Below are positions 62,601-64,000 of a DNA stretch of 64,000 nucleotides, one piece after another. The notes below the pieces were generated by a model. It made no database searches. It was given only the letters and a program-made list of their open reading frames with translations, and was not told the DNA's origin. Numbering within the stretch: the stretch's first letter is position 1; each line of letters starts with the position of its first letter. The DNA is taken from positions 186,001 to 250,000 of the forward strand of contig NZ_CP134197.1 in the NCBI RefSeq assembly GCF_031585635.1, given 5' to 3'. This stretch comes from Paraburkholderia sp. FT54. GTDB lineage: Bacteria; Pseudomonadota; Gammaproteobacteria; Burkholderiales; Burkholderiaceae. Made by a program: the position numbers and the translations under genes.

Positions 62601-64000
62601 TGCATCGCTACCAGGCCCGTGTTTACATGGCCTTCGCGACGATTGTCATGCCCTGGACGCAGCCCATACAGACCGGCCGGGCCTTGGTGCGTCGCGCCTT
62701 CGACGCTGCAAACAGGACCGGCGACCTCACCTATGCAGCATATAGCTGCAGCCACCTCATCACGAATCTTCTCGCGGCCGGCGATCCGCTGAGCGAGGTG
62801 CAGAGAGAAGCCGAAAACGGGCTTGAATTCGTCCGGAAAGCTCAGTACGGGTCGATGATCGGCATTCTCACTGCCCAACTCGGTCTGATCCGGACTCTGC
62901 GCGGCCTGACGTGCGAGTTCGGCTCCTTCAAGGATGGACTGTTCGACGAGAGCCGGTTCGAAGATCCGCGTTTGGCGTTTACAGGATGTTGGTATTGGAT
63001 CCGCAAGCTGCAAGCGCGCGTCTACGCCAATGATTGCGCCGCCGCCCTCGAGGCGGCATCAAGGGCGCAACAGCTTCTTTGGACTTCGCCGTCATTCTTT
63101 GAAGTGGCCGAATACGACTTCTATGACGCGCTGGCGCGAGCAGCACAGTACGACGCGGCATCGGCCGAGGAACGGGTTCAGCATCTGCAGGCCCTGGCAT
63201 CCCACCACAATCAGCTCATGACGTGGGCCCAGAACTGTCCGGAGAACTTCGCAGATCGCGCGGCGTTGGTAGGCGCCGAGATCGCGCGCGTCGAGGGTCG
63301 CGACCGGGATGCGATGGACCTTTATGAACAGGCCATCCGCTCAGCCCGCGACAACGGCTTCGTGCACAACGAGGCGATTGCCAACGAACGGGCTGCCCAC
63401 TTCTACGCCAGGCTTGGCTTCGAAACGATTTCTTACACGTATCTTAGAAACGCCCGTTACTGCTACGCGCGCTGGGGGGCCGACGCCAAGGTAAGGCAGC
63501 TCGACCAGTCCCATCCCCGGCTGAAGGATGAGTTGCCCACCGTCAGGCCGACCGATACGATCGGGACGCCTGTCGACCAGCTCGACCTCGCGACGGTGCT
63601 CAAGGTCTCGCAGGCTGTTTCGGGTGAGATTGTCCTCGTCAAACTGATCGATACGCTTCTGCGCACCGCACTTGAGCAGGCCGGCGCTGAAAGAGGCCTG
63701 CTCGTTCTGGCGCGTGAGGGGGAGCCACGGCTCGAGGCCGAGGCCACAACCAGCGGCGAAGCGATCCGCGTGCGGCTTTGCGATCACCCGGTGACCAAGA
63801 TCGTGCTACCGGAGACCGTTCTCCACTATGTCCTGCGTACCCGGGAAAGCGTGATCCTCGACGATGCTTCGACCCAGTCCCCGTTCGCCGCCGATCCTTA
63901 CATCCGGCAGCGGCAGGCGCGCTCAGTTCTCTGCCTGCCTTTGCTCGCTCAGGCCAAGCTGATCGGCGTGCTCTACCTCGAGAACAGCCTCGCGCCCCAC
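59693..64000 (+). CDS. giant kinase-like / AAA ATPase / GAF signalling protein, 3' end outside window
   Basis: An open frame of 1436 residues running off the window. TTG 59693 is preceded by GGAGG at 59681-59685 and begins MDPSSRFGAIGDSRFQVLWE. Residues about 1-280: Ser/Thr-kinase-like domain, HKDLKPANILVN (Asp135) and YMAPEQTG, but the usual DFG reads GFG (RLTGFGIASRL) and no Gly-rich loop is visible, so catalysis is doubtful. Residues 335-343 GYAGIGKSS: Walker A of a STAND-like ATPase, LFLDDLQWLD its Walker B. Then helical repeats to about 1300 and a GAF domain from about 1312 (LLRTALEQAGAERGLLVLAR). Family members end in a histidine kinase, expected beyond 64000. It probably signals to the FixJ-type neighbours. 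Confidence 0.88.
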   Translation, partial: MDPSSRFGAIGDSRFQVLWEDGERALCRTGWPMADGGRSAVLAAQSTAEHPTSASLECLAHEYRLRDQLDSAWAARPLELVREGGRTFLLLEDAGGEPLAGLLTAPLEVERFLRLAISIVAALRKVHQRDLIHKDLKPANILVNANGEVRLTGFGIASRLPRERQAPEPPETIAGTLAYMAPEQTGRMNRSIDARSDLYALGVTLYQMLTGTLPFTAADPMEWVHCHIARRPVPPARRLASVPEAISAIVMKLLAKTAEDRYQTATGVEHDLRHCLAEWERHGHIDSFPLGQKDTPDRLLPPEKLYGRAREIASLLAAFDRVVESGATELVLVSGYAGIGKSSVVNELHKMLVPPRGLFAAGKFDQYKRDIPYATLAQAFQGLVRSLLGKSDAELAPWREALREALGPSGQLMIDLIPALEPLIGPQPPVSELPPQDAQRRFQLVFRRLLGVFARPEHPLALFLDDLQWLDAATLELLSDLTIQSDVGSLLLLGAFRDNEVGPTHPLARSLQEIRRAGGRVSEIVLSPLARADVGRLVADALHSTAETATPLADLVYGKTGGNPFFTIQFLTALAEEKLLVFGPGARRWLWDLKRIRAKGYTENVVELMVGKLVRLPPEAQEALQWLAALGNTADFAVLALVLGRPAETIHAALWEAVRAGLVHRQDEAYAFLHDRVQEAAYLLIPEAARPERHLRIGRILSSSLPPEQVSERIFDIVTQLNCGAALVDAPEERERIAELDLRAGQRAKAAAAHAAALTYLAAGTRLLRGDRWERCYELTFALEYHRAECELLTADLAAADERLALLAQHARKLVDTAAVACLRMTLYTTLGRSDLGVEVCLDYLRHRGTHWLSHPAHDEVRQEYEQIWRQLGGRSIEALIDLPLMNDPEGLATLDVLIEVTTSAMLTDKNLISLVVCRMVNISLQHGNSDGSCFAYIWLGMILGPHFGDYQAGFRFGRLGYDLVEKRELHRYQARVYMAFATIVMPWTQPIQTGRALVRRAFDAANRTGDLTYAAYSCSHLITNLLAAGDPLSEVQREAENGLEFVRKAQYGSMIGILTAQLGLIRTLRGLTCEFGSFKDGLFDESRFEDPRLAFTGCWYWIRKLQARVYANDCAAALEAASRAQQLLWTSPSFFEVAEYDFYDALARAAQYDAASAEERVQHLQALASHHNQLMTWAQNCPENFADRAALVGAEIARVEGRDRDAMDLYEQAIRSARDNGFVHNEAIANERAAHFYARLGFETISYTYLRNARYCYARWGADAKVRQLDQSHPRLKDELPTVRPTDTIGTPVDQLDLATVLKVSQAVSGEIVLVKLIDTLLRTALEQAGAERGLLVLAREGEPRLEAEATTSGEAIRVRLCDHPVTKIVLPETVLHYVLRTRESVILDDASTQSPFAADPYIRQRQARSVLCLPLLAQAKLIGVLYLENSLAPH

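Overview
The window looks like an accessory region (chromid, megaplasmid or genomic island) of a Paraburkholderia/Caballeronia/Burkholderia-type betaproteobacterium. The grounds are the GC-rich, CG-ended codon use, three DUF4148 secreted proteins, a Burkholderia-type porin, a SYLF-domain protein, and the many IS remnants and broken genes. I saw no rRNA, tRNA, CRISPR array, replication origin or core housekeeping operon.

Layout. 1-5.7 kb: a decayed integrase fragment, then an MDR oxidoreductase with a TetR regulator, a Tat-exported tandem YCII protein, a Tat-exported epoxide hydrolase and a small conserved protein. 5.7-9.1 kb: an IS6 scrap abutting a histidine-kinase scrap, then a minus-strand TetR - YqhD-type alcohol dehydrogenase - secreted esterase group with two matching operator-like palindromes. 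9.7-11.8 kb: a monooxygenase-fold protein and two SDRs. 12.1-13.6 kb: a complete IS3-family element with a 3-bp target duplication. 13.8-19.9 kb: a secreted beta-propeller protein, a YhcG/SYLF chimera, an NTF2-like protein and long stretches without recognisable genes.

19.9-26.1 kb is a sulfide/sulfane-sulfur module. A truncated FisR-like sensor is divergent from a persulfide dioxygenase, a DUF442-SQR fusion, a TauE exporter, a DsrE-like periplasmic protein and a DoxDA thiosulfate:quinone oxidoreductase, with a sigma-54 promoter match in front of the dioxygenase gene. A decayed IS6 element follows.

27.7-40.9 kb is an oxidative-stress and metal region. A cyanamide-hydratase-like HD protein plus catalase module occurs twice, once without export signals and once with them. 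Between the two copies lie a truncated ferrochelatase, a frameshifted DUF59 gene, a fatty acid desaturase, an Nramp transporter and an integrase C-terminal scrap. The exported catalase is followed by an AnkB-like lipoprotein.

40.9-51.1 kb: IS110 and GlxA-type regulator remnants, a broken methyltransferase, a porin, three DUF4148 genes, a mosaic of ABC/DUF2848/MFS fragments running into yceI, and a DUF4118 - hydrolase - MipA operon. 51.5-56.5 kb: a cobalt-type nitrile hydratase island (accessory protein, alpha, beta, CobW/P47K chaperone, broken cbtA, intact cbtB) with an intact GlxA-type regulator upstream. 57.6-64 kb: a stand-alone receiver, a FixJ-type regulator, an IS6 remnant and the start of a very large kinase-like/AAA/GAF signalling protein that runs off the window.
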